DNA of 39,891 bases, from contig JAJCZH010000030.1 in the NCBI GenBank assembly GCA_029262515.1, forward strand, positions 1 to 39,891, given 5' to 3'. Shown here piece by piece: positions 7,570 to 16,632 of the stretch; within the stretch, counting starts at the first letter, position 1; each line of letters begins with the position of its first letter. The notes beneath the pieces are model-generated. The model worked only from the letters and a program-made list of their open reading frames with translations. It was not told the DNA's origin and did not search any database. The position numbers and the translations under genes were made by a program. The stretch is from Deltaproteobacteria bacterium (GTDB taxonomy: Bacteria; Desulfobacterota; GWC2-55-46; JADFVP01).

Positions 7570-10061
7570 GACCTTTCGTTACCTCTTTCCAATTCCGCCT
7601 TGTATGCCGTTAACGGCCTCGTGAAACGTGTGGCCGGGTCGAGTCCTGCGGCTTTAAGATATTCGGTATAGCTTCTGAGCACGCGTTTGGTGTAGCGTCG
7701 CGTCTCGGTATAGGGGATCGATTCTATGAATTCATCGCGATCGAGTCGGCCTAGTTTTTTATCTCTGGACCATTTGGCTGCTGCGCTCGGCCCTGCGTTA
7801 TAACCGGCTATGGTGAGCACCAGGTTGTTGTCGAAACGGTCTGCCAGGTAACCGAGGTACCATGCGCCGTAGCGTATGTTCGTGTCCGGGGCGAGCAGTT
7901 CGGCCCTTGCGGGAGGGCGGGTGCGGAGTTTCATGGCGATAAAATCTCCGGTCTGCGGCATTATCTGCATAAGCCCGAGCGCTCCGGAGTGTGAGATCGC
8001 TTTCGGGTTGAAGGTAGACTCCTCTCTCATAATCGATGCAACGAGTAACGGGTCGGTTCTGGCCCATTTACCGTCATCCTCTCTATCGACACCTTCGATT
8101 CTTTTGACCACCCCCATTGGAAAGGCGATATTTTCAGGCTCTTCGCTCATAAGGTTGTAATGTCTGTTATAGACTTTCAGTCCACGGTAATAGTCTCCGG
8201 AGGCGTACAAGAGAGCTGCTATCTCTTTAACCTGTCCGGGGCTGCTATTAAGGCTTTTGGCCAGTATATTGAGCTCGTCGGCGGCCTCGCTATTGAGGCC
8301 GAGGGTTAGGAGTTCTCTGGCCGTTCTGTAACCCCTTTGTGCCTCCAGCGCGTCTGTCGCCAGTTTTTGTTCAGGTACGTCCGTGGCGTCTATACGGGAG
8401 CCCGGAGACTCGAGGCCTAGATTGCCGAGTCTCTCCGTTGCCATCTGGCAGTAGTATGTCGCTCCCCTGTCGTTACAGGATGCGTAGTACCCAAGGGCTG
8501 CTTCAGTACTTACCGATATGAGGCCCAGCCTTTCGGCGCTCCGTGCGCTCCAGTAGTTGAACCGTTCCCAATCCTCTTTTTGAAGACCTGCGGCCCATGC
8601 CGAATTTCGGTCCATGCCATCCAAGTATTCTGTGAGCACTCTCCGCGCCTCTTTATAGTCGCCCTTTACGTAACTCTTCCAGGCTAAATGCCACGAGGCG
8701 TGCATAGCCGGGCGGGTGTCGAACTCTTTTACAACCTGCTCAAAGTAGAGACGTGCGCGTTTAAAGTCTCCGAGTTTTTCATATAACCTGCCGGAAAAGA
8801 GGAGCGCCCAGGCCCTCTCTTTGCGATTAGGGGTAGCCTCGAGCGCTTGGAGCGCATACTCGATAATATCTGCTCTTTTCAGTCTCTGCGCCGTAAGTGC
8901 AATCCAGTAGAGCGCATCGGGCCTCTTCTCTTTATTGAGCTTGCCGAGAGACTCTTTGAGAGTCTTTACGGTTTCTTTATATCGCTTTTGCCGAAAGTGC
9001 GTAAGGGCTTTTAAGAGCACTGCATCCGTGAAGAGTTCACTACCGGTCTCATCTATTCCAGGAACTTCCAGTATGTTCTCCAGCTCTTTTAGTACCTCTT
9101 TAAACATAGCTGCCTTGTAGAGATTCTGTGCCCTGGTGAAGCGCATGGCTAGAGAGGGCGGGCTAATAGCTACGTCAACGAAACCTATCCATTCGAGCAC
9201 CTTTGAGGCCTCTTTTGCCTCTGCTGCGCCCGGGTGGTAGGTTCTCAGGCGCAGCGCAAAGGAGTGGGCGGTTGCAGGGTCGTTTATGACCCATGCCAGC
9301 CTTGCGGCCCGCAAGAGCGCAATAGGCGAAAGCCTGTGTGCTGGGTAGTCGTTAACCAATAACGTCAAAGAGTCGAGTGCGGCTTGCCGTCGTCCGAGCG
9401 TATTGTTAAGTTCCGCCTGTTCGAAAAGCAGCGTTGGTACCAGCGCCTGTGAGGCTGTTTTGTCTCTATATTGAATTAGCCGCGAGTTAAGAACCTCTAG
9501 CGCGCGCTCTGTCTCGCCTGTGGAGACGAGGGCCCGGGCCAGGTACAGATCTATATATTCGTCGATGTCGCTAAGGGCCTTCGCTTCACCCAGATACTTT
9601 ACGGCGTCGATATTGAGCGCCCTGCTTGGCGTAAGCACGGGTTGTCCGGTAGAGGTATGGTCGGCGGAGGTTCTGTTTTGAGTAACGCCAGTTTCAACAT
9701 TTTCTATCTTAAAAAGAGCCAGCAGCAATGCCCCGCGTGCCGCCTCCAGCGTACCCGGAAACGCCAGCCGCAGTTCGTACAACCGCTCCATGCTCTCGGC
9801 CCTGCGCCCTTGTTCTTTAGCTTCGACAGCTATTGCGAGGCAGTCTTTTGGCAGGCAGTTGCCCCATTTGGCTGTTTTTGTCCCTTCAGGCGAGCCTGAC
9901 AGGTCTGCACTCTGTTCGGCGCTAAAGTCGTCGGCAGATCTCGAATGAGTCGAGCATGACGAGGTTAAAAGCAGTAAAGAGAGCAGTATTAGCAGCAGGG
10001 GGGGCAGGGCAGGTATTCTTATTCTTAATCGGGCTGCTATTTTTCCTTGGCGCGCATACAT
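7566..10061 (-). CDS. lipoprotein soluble-lytic-transglycosylase (Slt70-like, TPR-rich)
   Basis: This roughly 831-aa periplasmic enzyme would cleave the MurNAc-GlcNAc bond of peptidoglycan to give 1,6-anhydro ends. A hydrophobic signal segment ends in lipobox LTSSC, so it is probably anchored as a lipoprotein. Residues about 50-640 are helical tetratricopeptide-like repeats forming the usual Slt superhelix. The C-terminal SLT domain (about 660-800) has catalytic Glu681 in [10 protein letters not shown], then [19 protein letters not shown] and IAGYNAGP. The ATG at 10061 is preferred over an upstream TTG because the predicted transcript starts at about that A. At more than 800 residues it is longer than E. 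coli Slt70 because of extra repeats. It is convergent with the HD-GYP gene. Confidence 0.88.
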   Translation of the reverse strand: MYARQGKIAARLRIRIPALPPLLLILLSLLLLTSSCSTHSRSADDFSAEQSADLSGSPEGTKTAKWGNCLPKDCLAIAVEAKEQGRRAESMERLYELRLAFPGTLEAARGALLLALFKIENVETGVTQNRTSADHTSTGQPVLTPSRALNIDAVKYLGEAKALSDIDEYIDLYLARALVSTGETERALEVLNSRLIQYRDKTASQALVPTLLFEQAELNNTLGRRQAALDSLTLLVNDYPAHRLSPIALLRAARLAWVINDPATAHSFALRLRTYHPGAAEAKEASKVLEWIGFVDVAISPPSLAMRFTRAQNLYKAAMFKEVLKELENILEVPGIDETGSELFTDAVLLKALTHFRQKRYKETVKTLKESLGKLNKEKRPDALYWIALTAQRLKRADIIEYALQALEATPNRKERAWALLFSGRLYEKLGDFKRARLYFEQVVKEFDTRPAMHASWHLAWKSYVKGDYKEARRVLTEYLDGMDRNSAWAAGLQKEDWERFNYWSARSAERLGLISVSTEAALGYYASCNDRGATYYCQMATERLGNLGLESPGSRIDATDVPEQKLATDALEAQRGYRTARELLTLGLNSEAADELNILAKSLNSSPGQVKEIAALLYASGDYYRGLKVYNRHYNLMSEEPENIAFPMGVVKRIEGVDREDDGKWARTDPLLVASIMREESTFNPKAISHSGALGLMQIMPQTGDFIAMKLRTRPPARAELLAPDTNIRYGAWYLGYLADRFDNNLVLTIAGYNAGPSAAAKWSRDKKLGRLDRDEFIESIPYTETRRYTKRVLRSYTEYLKAAGLDPATRFTRPLTAYKAELERGNERS

Positions 10062-10067
10062 GTACAA

Positions 10068-10096
10068 ATTATATCACGCCTCTGCGGGCGCGACAA
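10068..10096 (-). promoter_or_regulatory. promoter of the lytic transglycosylase gene, predicting a leaderless transcript
   Basis: On the minus strand, TTGTCG (10091-10096) and a perfect TATAAT (10068-10073) are 17 bases apart. The expected start, seven bases past the -10, coincides with the A of the ATG at 10061, and no ribosome site is present. Confidence 0.5.
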
Positions 10097-10103
10097 ACCG
10101 TTC

Positions 10104-10131
10104 TTGCATAACTCGTATGAAAGTGTATAAT
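10104..10131 (+). promoter_or_regulatory. promoter of glgP
   Basis: TTGCAT (10104-10109) and TATAAT (10126-10131) are 16 bases apart, with a start near 10138 and a leader of about 38 bases. Its -35 is only seven bases from the -35 of the divergent slt promoter, so one bound regulator could affect both. Confidence 0.6.
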
Positions 10132-10175
10132 TCTAGGACTTCACCTGGATATAAATTGGAGGCAAATGTACTGAT

Positions 10176-11891
10176 ATGCAGAGAATAAATGAATTGAGCG
10201 CAGAGGAGAAGATAGCATACTTCTCTATGGAGATCGGCTTCAGAAGTGATATCCCGACCTATTCCGGCGGACTCGGCGTGTTGGCCGGTGATACTATCAA
10301 AAGCACGGCTGACCTTAATCTTCCTGTAGTTGCCGTAACGCTTCTGCACAGAAAAGGGTACTTCAGGCAGGAGATAGACTCCGAAGGGCGCCAGATAGCC
10401 CATCACGAGCAGTGGAACCCGGCCGACCACCTGATACCTTTACCACAGAAGGTCAGGGTGCGGATAGAGGGCCGCGAGGTGGTTGTTCAGGCGTGGGTCT
10501 ACTATATAGCTAATCTCGTCACCAAGTGGACGGTGCCGATCTTTTTTCTCGACACAGATCTGCAGGAGAACGACCCTCAGGACAGGAGCATTACCGACGT
10601 CCTTTACGGCGGTGATAGCCGCCACCGGCTAAAGCAAGAGATAGTGCTGGGGCTCGGAGGTGTTCAGATGCTGCGCGCCCTCGGTTTTATGATAAAGAAG
10701 TACCACATGAATGAAGGGCACGCGAGTCTGCTTACGCTCGACCTGTTAAGCCGCCACAAGCGCGATATCGAGTCGGTATGGGATGAGTCCCAGATCTGGG
10801 ACACAGATAGCGTCAAGAGCCTATGCGTCTTTACTACCCACACCCCTGTGGAGGCCGGGCACGACAAGTTTCCTTATGACCTCGTCAGCGATGTGATGGG
10901 CGAGATAATCCCTATCAAGGTGCTTAAAAAGTTGAGCGGCGAGGATCGCCTCAATATGACGCTTCTGGCCATGAACCTCAGTATGTATATCAACGGTGTT
11001 GCCAAGAAGCACGGCGAGGTCTCTAAGAACCTCTTCCCGGGTTACCAGATTCAGGCGATTACCAACGGGGTTCATACTTATACGTGGACGTGCGAGAGCT
11101 TTGCGCGCCTCTATGACAAGTATATTCCTGGTTGGGCCAACGAGCCGGAACTCTTTGTAAGGGTACAGAAAATTCCCGCAGAGGAGATATGGGCTACGCA
11201 CATGGAAGCGAAGAATATACTCGTAGATTACATTAAGACCGCAACCGGCGTGGAGTATGATCCTGAGATATTAACGATCGGTTTTGCGAGAAGGGCGACT
11301 GCTTACAAGAGGGCGACTCTGCTCTTTAGGGATATGGAGCGCCTGGTGGGGATTGCCGGCAAGAAGGTGCAGTTCGTTTTTGCGGGCAAGGCGCACCCGA
11401 ATGATACGGACGGACAGGGGTTTATTCGCGAAATCTGCGCAAAGAGCAAGGAACTGGGGGCCGACATCAAACTCGTCTATCTCCAGAATTACAATATGGA
11501 CCTAGCTCTCAAGATCGTCTCCGGAGTTGACGTCTGGCTCAATACCCCGATGAGGCCGCATGAGGCGTCCGGTACTTCGGGTATGAAGGCCGCGCATAAC
11601 GGCGTGTTGAATTTTTCGGTTCTCGACGGGTGGTGGATTGAGGGCCATATAGAGGGTTATACTGGCTGGTCGATAGGCGCTCCCCCTGCAGGGGCTACGC
11701 TGGATGAGAGAACCGACGAGGAGGATGCCGAGGACCTCTATGTGAAGCTCAAAGAGCAACTGATTCCACGTTTTTACGATGACAGGTTTCTCTGGATAAA
11801 GATGATGCAGAGTGCGATAGGGATGAATGCTTACTACTTCAACACCCATAGAATGATGAGAAGGTACGTTACCGAGGCCTATATACGGTAG
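10176..11891 (+). CDS. glgP: alpha-glucan (glycogen/maltodextrin) phosphorylase, short form
   Basis: This GT35-family enzyme releases glucose-1-phosphate from alpha-1,4-glucans with pyridoxal phosphate. At 571 aa it is the short bacterial/archaeal type that lacks much of the regulatory N-terminus of the roughly 800-aa enzymes. Visible signatures are EKIAYFSMEIGF and YSGGLGVLAGD at the start, YHMNEGHASLL, the ITNGVHTYTW block, and RPHEASGTSGMKAAHNG with the PLP lysine at residue 471. Ribosome site GGAGG lies 13 bases before the ATG at 10176. An earlier ATG at 10166 opens a two-codon frame that stops in TGATATG at the real start, a possible minimal upstream ORF. It has its own promoter and a long terminal hairpin. 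Confidence 0.9.
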   Translation: MQRINELSAEEKIAYFSMEIGFRSDIPTYSGGLGVLAGDTIKSTADLNLPVVAVTLLHRKGYFRQEIDSEGRQIAHHEQWNPADHLIPLPQKVRVRIEGREVVVQAWVYYIANLVTKWTVPIFFLDTDLQENDPQDRSITDVLYGGDSRHRLKQEIVLGLGGVQMLRALGFMIKKYHMNEGHASLLTLDLLSRHKRDIESVWDESQIWDTDSVKSLCVFTTHTPVEAGHDKFPYDLVSDVMGEIIPIKVLKKLSGEDRLNMTLLAMNLSMYINGVAKKHGEVSKNLFPGYQIQAITNGVHTYTWTCESFARLYDKYIPGWANEPELFVRVQKIPAEEIWATHMEAKNILVDYIKTATGVEYDPEILTIGFARRATAYKRATLLFRDMERLVGIAGKKVQFVFAGKAHPNDTDGQGFIREICAKSKELGADIKLVYLQNYNMDLALKIVSGVDVWLNTPMRPHEASGTSGMKAAHNGVLNFSVLDGWWIEGHIEGYTGWSIGAPPAGATLDERTDEEDAEDLYVKLKEQLIPRFYDDRFLWIKMMQSAIGMNAYYFNTHRMMRRYVTEAYIR

Positions 11892-11920
11892 TTTTTTACT
11901 CTGTTTTATCTTGGTTTTAC

Positions 11921-11952
11921 AACATTGGCGCCGCAGTAGCGGCGCCAATGTT
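11921..11952 (+). terminator. perfect 14-bp stem hairpin after glgP
   Basis: AACATTGGCGCCGC (11921-11934) pairs exactly with its complement (11939-11952) across a four-base loop AGTA. The bases after it (GATTTCGCCATTTTT) are only loosely T-rich, so it is either a terminator or an RNA-stabilising 3' structure. Confidence 0.55.
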
Positions 11953-12105
11953 GATTTCGCCATTTTTACTTTCTTCCGGTTAAAACCGTCACAGTACCTT
12001 CCCCTGTGCAGACACCAGTTTTCTTGAAAAAATATTATTACTTCCGACTATTTTCAGGCTCTTTTCGGCGGTTAAGTTTTTGTTTTTTATGCCGATAGTA
12101 AGAGT

Positions 12106-12963
12106 ATGTTAGTTATTGTCGGCGCTTTAGTCGTCACCTTCAGTATCCTCGGCGGATACGTCATGCACCACGGGAATCTTGCTGTCCTGTACCAGCCAAC
12201 CGAGTTTATTATCATTGGCGGGGCCGCTATCGGTTCGCTTGTCATTGGCACACCCGTAAAGGTGATCAAGGAAATCCTGAAGAGCATTCCTAAGCTTTTC
12301 GGTGCTGGCTCTGTCAATAAAAAGACCTATATGGAACTGCTTGCCATGCTCTACAATCTCTTTTCCAGGATCAGAAAAGAGGGTGTGCTCGCCGTTGAGG
12401 CCGATATTGAGGATCCTGAAAAGAGCAAGTTTTTTGCCGATTACCCGACCATTATGAAGAACCATCACGCCATGGAGTTTCTCGTAGACAACCTCAGGGT
12501 CTTTGTCATCGGCATAGACCCGATGGAACTTGAGGAGATGATGGACCTCGAGATCGAGACGCACCATGAAGAGGCGGGCAAGGCGGCATCTTCCATAACC
12601 GGTGTCGGAGACGCGCTTCCTGGCTTCGGAATCGTAGCTGCCGTTTTAGGTGTTGTCGTAACCATGGGCAAGATGAGCGAAGGCCCCGAGGCAATTGGAG
12701 CGAGTGTCGCTGCCGCGCTCATCGGCACCTTTCTCGGTATCCTGCTCGCTTACGGTTATGTTGGTCCTATAGGAAGTCTCCTTGCGGCAAAGGTCGAGAT
12801 AGAGTCCAAGATATTTGAGACGATAAAGGTAGCTATTGTCAGTTTCGCAAAGGACCTGCCTCCCCAGATGGCGGTTGAGAGCGCAAGAAGAGTGCTCTTT
12901 AGCGATGTGAAACCGTCGTTCAAGGAGCTTGAAGAGAGCGTAAGAAAGAAAAAGAAAAAATAG
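12106..12963 (+). CDS. motA: flagellar motor stator protein MotA
   Basis: This 285-aa inner-membrane subunit of the proton-driven flagellar stator has four membrane segments: residues about 3-20, about 32-50, about 170-192 and about 203-225. A cytoplasmic loop (about 60-165) carries the charged rotor-contact region around FSRIRKEGVLAVEADIEDP. The two conserved prolines are visible in DALPGFGI and YVGPIG. The C-terminus is very basic (RKKKKK). The start follows from the conserved N-terminus (MLVIVGALVVTFSILGGY), although the ribosome site is poor. It is followed by motB after 95 bases. No other flagellar gene is in the window. Confidence 0.92.
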   Translation: MLVIVGALVVTFSILGGYVMHHGNLAVLYQPTEFIIIGGAAIGSLVIGTPVKVIKEILKSIPKLFGAGSVNKKTYMELLAMLYNLFSRIRKEGVLAVEADIEDPEKSKFFADYPTIMKNHHAMEFLVDNLRVFVIGIDPMELEEMMDLEIETHHEEAGKAASSITGVGDALPGFGIVAAVLGVVVTMGKMSEGPEAIGASVAAALIGTFLGILLAYGYVGPIGSLLAAKVEIESKIFETIKVAIVSFAKDLPPQMAVESARRVLFSDVKPSFKELEESVRKKKKK

Positions 12964-13058
12964 AAAGAACAGAAGAAAAGCAATATAAACCGGTTATAAC
13001 CCGGCAATGTAAAGAGACGGTGTTTGAGAGCCGCGCCCGTGTTTCCATAGGTAGGTAG

Positions 13059-13823
13059 ATGACAAATAACGACAGGCCGATTATTATAAAAAAGGTGAAG
13101 AAGAAGGGCCACGGCGGGCACCACGGCGGGGCATGGAAGGTAGCCTATGCCGACTTCGTAACCGCCATGATGGCCTTTTTTCTCGTCTTGTGGCTCCTGG
13201 CCGTTATGTCTACCGAGGATCAGAAGGCCGTTTCGCACTACTTTAGAAGTTATACTATCTTCTCAGGAGAAGAGGCCGGCGGGGCGACCGGAATGTCCAT
13301 CATGACCGGAGATACGATACAGGTCTCAACCGAGATGGGCGCCATGGAAGAGGAGCCGACCTCAATGGCCGAGGCTTTCACCTATACGCTCAGCAAGAGC
13401 ATCGAAGATAACCTGAAGGAGCTGAAGGACCAGATAGCGATCTTTACCACGGCCGAGGGAATACGGCTCGAGATTTATGAACTAGGAGAGGCGCCTATCT
13501 TTCAGGTAGGTAATGCCGAGCTGACCGAGAGGGGGCGCAAGGCGCTAGCGATTCTTACCGAGGCGCTCAATACCGTTCCAAACCGTATTTCAATAGAGGG
13601 GCATACCGATAGCCGGCGGTTTCCGAGCAAGGAGTACACAAATTGGGAGCTGGCCGCCGACAGGGCTAATGCCGCAAGAAGAGAGATGGTGAGGAACAGG
13701 TTAGACGTGAGGAGGATTTCAAAGGTAACGAGTTTTGCCGACAATGTAATGATAAACAGGGACGACCCGTACGACGATTTTAACAGAAGGGTCAGTATAC
13801 TTATAGAGAAGGAGAAGCAGTAG
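13059..13823 (+). CDS. motB: flagellar motor stator protein MotB
   Basis: This 254-aa stator partner of MotA has a short basic cytoplasmic tail with a Gly-His-rich patch (KKKGHGGHHGG). One membrane helix (about 28-50) contains the proton-carrying Asp32 in AYADFVTAMMAFF. A periplasmic plug/linker follows, then a C-terminal OmpA-like peptidoglycan-binding domain (about 140-250) with ISIEGHTDSR and NRRVSILIE. It anchors the stator to the cell wall. Ribosome site AGGTAGGT precedes the ATG. It forms an operon with motA and is followed by a terminator. Confidence 0.92.
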   Translation: MTNNDRPIIIKKVKKKGHGGHHGGAWKVAYADFVTAMMAFFLVLWLLAVMSTEDQKAVSHYFRSYTIFSGEEAGGATGMSIMTGDTIQVSTEMGAMEEEPTSMAEAFTYTLSKSIEDNLKELKDQIAIFTTAEGIRLEIYELGEAPIFQVGNAELTERGRKALAILTEALNTVPNRISIEGHTDSRRFPSKEYTNWELAADRANAARREMVRNRLDVRRISKVTSFADNVMINRDDPYDDFNRRVSILIEKEKQ

Positions 13824-13888
13824 GTACTGTGTTAGAGTCTTTTCTGCCGTATATTTGCTGCCTTTAATAAAGTCTTGCAATGTAAAAA

Positions 13889-13916
13889 CCTTGCGTTAGC
13901 CGCAGGGCTTTTTTTT
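13889..13916 (+). terminator. rho-independent terminator of motAB
   Basis: CCTTGCG (13889-13895) pairs with CGCAGGG (13901-13907), one G-T pair, loop TTAGC. A run of eight T residues (13909-13916) follows, 65 bases past the motB stop. Confidence 0.8.
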
Positions 13917-13987
13917 GTTCTGTTTCGGTCTGCTGCGCATGGGCGTGAAATGAAAGAGTGTTGGCTTTGAGTCATTTCCGGGGCGGG

Positions 13988-14710
13988 TTACACCCCTCGG
14001 GATGTTAAGAAGTCTATAAGTTTTGCTTTTTCAGGCGATGCCATATGCAAGGTACAGAGGGCGAGTCCAGGATAAAGATCCTTCTGCCCGTCTTTGTCGG
14101 CAGCCCATACGACTTTGCAAAGAGAACTCACTTCCGATTCCTCTGTCTCGCCAGGCAGTATGAACTTTACTTCCAGCAGGGTCTCCGGGGGCTCTACGAC
14201 CGAAGTTTGCAGGTAGACACCGCACTTGCTTATGCTCTTTGCCTCGGCCGAGTGGTATCTGTGTATGAAGGAGAGTTTTTTCGATTTTCTGAATTTACGG
14301 AACTTCGCCTTCAACGTAACGTCCAACCGCTCGAAGAGGCGCGTGTAGGTCTGTTCTTTCTCTGCTCTATCGATGCCTATCTTTTTTCTTGCAGCTTCTT
14401 CATCTGCGTAGATGGCCACTGCTGGAAGTACCTTGTGGATATCGAAGACCTCCAGGACCTCTGGGCTGACGTTTACGAGTTTGTTGAGGCCGCCGTGTTT
14501 GGTTATCTCCATGCAGGCGTTCAGCAGTATGGCTATTCCTGAGCTGTTGATCGCGCTTATGCCGTCGAAATTCCAGATCAGGTTCGTGCTGTCGCGTTCG
14601 GTGGTGTCTTTGATTATTTCGTCGACAGGGTCGTGGGCGTTGTCGTCAAAGACCCCTGCCATGTCTACTAGCGTCAACGTGCTCTCTTTTCTGAACTGAA
14701 AGTCGATCAT
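13988..14710 (-). CDS. STAS domain fused to PilZ domain
   Basis: In this 240-aa cytoplasmic protein, residues 1-105 form a STAS domain (anti-sigma-antagonist fold) with INSSGIA at 54-60, where Ser56 or Ser57 is the usual kinase target. Residues about 120-238 form a PilZ-like domain with an intact RxxxR motif (Arg124/Arg128 in RLFER). A degenerate second motif, SISKCG, replaces the usual D/N-x-S-x-x-G. The pairing suggests a partner-switching protein tuned by c-di-GMP. Start ATG has AGGGAAG upstream. It lies 99 bases downstream of pyk on the same strand, with an RNA hairpin between them. No anti-sigma kinase is seen nearby. Confidence 0.75.
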   Translation of the reverse strand: MIDFQFRKESTLTLVDMAGVFDDNAHDPVDEIIKDTTERDSTNLIWNFDGISAINSSGIAILLNACMEITKHGGLNKLVNVSPEVLEVFDIHKVLPAVAIYADEEAARKKIGIDRAEKEQTYTRLFERLDVTLKAKFRKFRKSKKLSFIHRYHSAEAKSISKCGVYLQTSVVEPPETLLEVKFILPGETEESEVSSLCKVVWAADKDGQKDLYPGLALCTLHMASPEKAKLIDFLTSRGV

Positions 14711-14753
14711 AAGCTTCCCTGTTTGATATTTAACGACGACTCATTTTGTTACG

Positions 14754-14789
14754 GCAGTTGGAAGTTTACCAGCAAACCGGGCCAACTGC
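14754..14789 (-). other. inverted repeat between pyk and the STAS-PilZ gene
   Basis: GCAGTTGG (14754-14761) and CCAACTGC (14782-14789) pair perfectly around a 20-base loop that itself holds a GTTT/AAAC stem. No T run follows on the minus strand, so it looks more like an attenuator or mRNA-processing hairpin than a terminator. Confidence 0.4.
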
Positions 14790-14809
14790 AAGAGTGCTTA
14801 TTGGTAAAT

Positions 14810-16285
14810 CTAATCCTCTCTTGTCGCAAGGTATATTCTACACTCCTCGCTGCCTATCCAGTCTATTTTCATCATATTTGTCGCCCCGCGCATGCCGACC
14901 TTGGTGCCTGACATTATGATGACCGTATCCCCCCAGTCGGCAATACCGGACTCTATAAGGGCCGCCTCGCCCCGGCAGATCATCTCATCGGTGTGTGTGC
15001 CGAAATCTATGTGGATCGGCTGTACCCCCCACATGAGCGAGAGCGAGCGGCACGTTTTCTCTACCGGCGAGAGGGCGACTATCGGAACGTGCGGCCTCAG
15101 TTTTGAAATTATGTTTGCGGTGCCCCCGGATTGTGTGAAGACGACTATCGCCTTGCACTCTGCTACGTGGCTTGCCGCGCGCGCGGCAGAGGCTACCATA
15201 TGGGCGAACGACTCTTTTGTTATAGCCGAATAGTCGTAAACGGGCGCGACCTCCACGCGTGAGCCCTCGGTCTCGGCGATTATCCGCGACATCATCTCAA
15301 CGGCCTTGATGGAGTGCTTGCCCATTGCGGTCTCACCAGAGAGCATCAGCGCGTCAGTACCGTCCAAGACCGCGTTGGCGACGTCTGAGGCCTCGGCCCT
15401 TGTGGGGCGCGCGTGGTTTATCATAGACTCGAGCATCTGGGTAGCGGTTATCACCACCTTGCCCGCACGGTGCGCTTTTGTGATAATATCTTTCTGGAGC
15501 AACGGTACCTTTTCGGGGCTCAATTCCACGCCGAGGTCTCCGCGCGCGACCATTACGCCGTCTGCTACTATGAGTATTTCGGCCAGCGCATCTATCGCTT
15601 CGCCCTTCTCTATCTTGGCGATAATCGGTATCTCGGAGCCTTTTGACTGTAGAATCTCCCTCAACTGCGATACGTCCGAAGCCGTGCGTACGAATGAGAG
15701 CGCAATGTAGTCTACGTCTTGCTCTACGGCGAGTTTGAGCCCTTCTATATCTTTGGCCGTCAGCGATGGCGCGCTTACCGCTACACCCGGCAGGTTTATG
15801 CCCTTATGGTCCTTGACAACCCCGCCTTCCACCACGCTGCACAGAACCGCTTCGTTCTCTACGGTATCGACGTGCAGCTCTATCAGCCCGTCATCTATAA
15901 GGATGCGGTCTCCGCTTTTTACGTCCTTGTTCAAAGAGGTATAGGTGGTGGTTATATAGGTGCCCTCGGCCTCTGTGCCCTCGTTTACTATCTTCAGGCT
16001 CTGGCCGGCGGTAATGCTGAGAGGGCCTCCCGCAATTTTTCCGGTTCTTATCTTCGGTCCCTGAAGGTCGAGCAGCACGGCAATATGGGTGCCGAGTTGC
16101 TTCGAGACCTCTCTTACATAAGAGATTACCGTGGCATGCTCTGCCAGTGTGGAGTGCGAGAGGTTGAGCCGTATAACGTTCACCCCGGCCAGTATCAGTT
16201 CCTCAATACTTTCACGCGAGTTGGAGGCCGGCCCTATTGTTGCGACTATCTTTGCGTTTCTATTCAGTTTTACCTGCCTCGGCAT
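14810..16285 (-). CDS. pyk: pyruvate kinase
   Basis: This 491-aa glycolytic enzyme converts phosphoenolpyruvate and ADP to pyruvate and ATP. Hallmarks in order are KIVATIGPAS, NVIRLNLSHS, LLDLQGPKIRTG, the B domain, then DYIALSFVR and IIAKIEKGEAI. The catalytic/metal region VARGDLGVEL is followed by ITATQMLESM and LSGETAMGKH. The C-terminal allosteric domain starts near residue 350. Length is normal with a small C-terminal extension. ATG is preceded by GAGGT at seven bases. The gene is divergent from gcvT. Confidence 0.95.
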   Translation of the reverse strand: MPRQVKLNRNAKIVATIGPASNSRESIEELILAGVNVIRLNLSHSTLAEHATVISYVREVSKQLGTHIAVLLDLQGPKIRTGKIAGGPLSITAGQSLKIVNEGTEAEGTYITTTYTSLNKDVKSGDRILIDDGLIELHVDTVENEAVLCSVVEGGVVKDHKGINLPGVAVSAPSLTAKDIEGLKLAVEQDVDYIALSFVRTASDVSQLREILQSKGSEIPIIAKIEKGEAIDALAEILIVADGVMVARGDLGVELSPEKVPLLQKDIITKAHRAGKVVITATQMLESMINHARPTRAEASDVANAVLDGTDALMLSGETAMGKHSIKAVEMMSRIIAETEGSRVEVAPVYDYSAITKESFAHMVASAARAASHVAECKAIVVFTQSGGTANIISKLRPHVPIVALSPVEKTCRSLSLMWGVQPIHIDFGTHTDEMICRGEAALIESGIADWGDTVIIMSGTKVGMRGATNMMKIDWIGSEECRIYLATRED

Positions 16286-16337
16286 GGACTTACCTCATAA
16301 GTCATAGATGTCTCTTAAGAAGATTTAGAGTTTATCG

Positions 16338-16366
16338 ATTATACTGTTACTATACTCTTTTCACAA
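16338..16366 (-). promoter_or_regulatory. promoter of pyk
   Basis: On the minus strand, TTGTGA (16361-16366) and TATAAT (16338-16343) are separated by 17 bases. The predicted start near 16331 leaves a leader of about 45 bases before the pyk ATG. Confidence 0.65.
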
Positions 16367-16468
16367 GTAAATAAGGTGGTTGTCGTCATGGCGCGCCATC
16401 AGGGATACATACTCTGTTTAGGTCGTTGCCAGAGCTCTCCAGGCCTATTGTATTGGCGGTTTTTTTCT

Positions 16469-16496
16469 TTGACATTTTTTTGGCTTTTAGTAATAA
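16469..16496 (+). promoter_or_regulatory. promoter upstream of gcvT
   Basis: A consensus TTGACA (16469-16474) and TAATAA (16491-16496) are spaced by 16 bases. The start would be near 16503, leaving a leader of about 130 bases before gcvT. The pyk-gcvT gap (16286-16632) holds only these two promoters. A 67-codon open frame at 16376-16579 overlaps this promoter and has no support. No glycine-riboswitch core was recognised in the leader. Confidence 0.55.
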
Positions 16497-16632
16497 TTCA
16501 ATCTCTAATTCTTCTTATTCATATAGGCAGTCCGGCTTGCGCTATCCATTTACTCGGCACAACTGCCTTTTATCTTTAACTCACCTATTGCGGGTAAGCA
16601 GTTAATGGTTAGTACCCGGTGATATTAAGGCT

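Noticed and set aside
14045-14542. 165-codon plus-strand open frame
   Set aside because: It is antisense to the STAS-PilZ gene, whose domains are clear, and its own text resembles no family.
16376-16579. 67-codon hydrophobic open frame between pyk and gcvT
   Set aside because: It overlaps the TTGACA/TAATAA promoter, has no family resemblance and no convincing ribosome site.
16503-16632. Glycine riboswitch upstream of gcvT
   Set aside because: The leader lacks the tandem aptamer core sequences and has no terminator-type expression platform.
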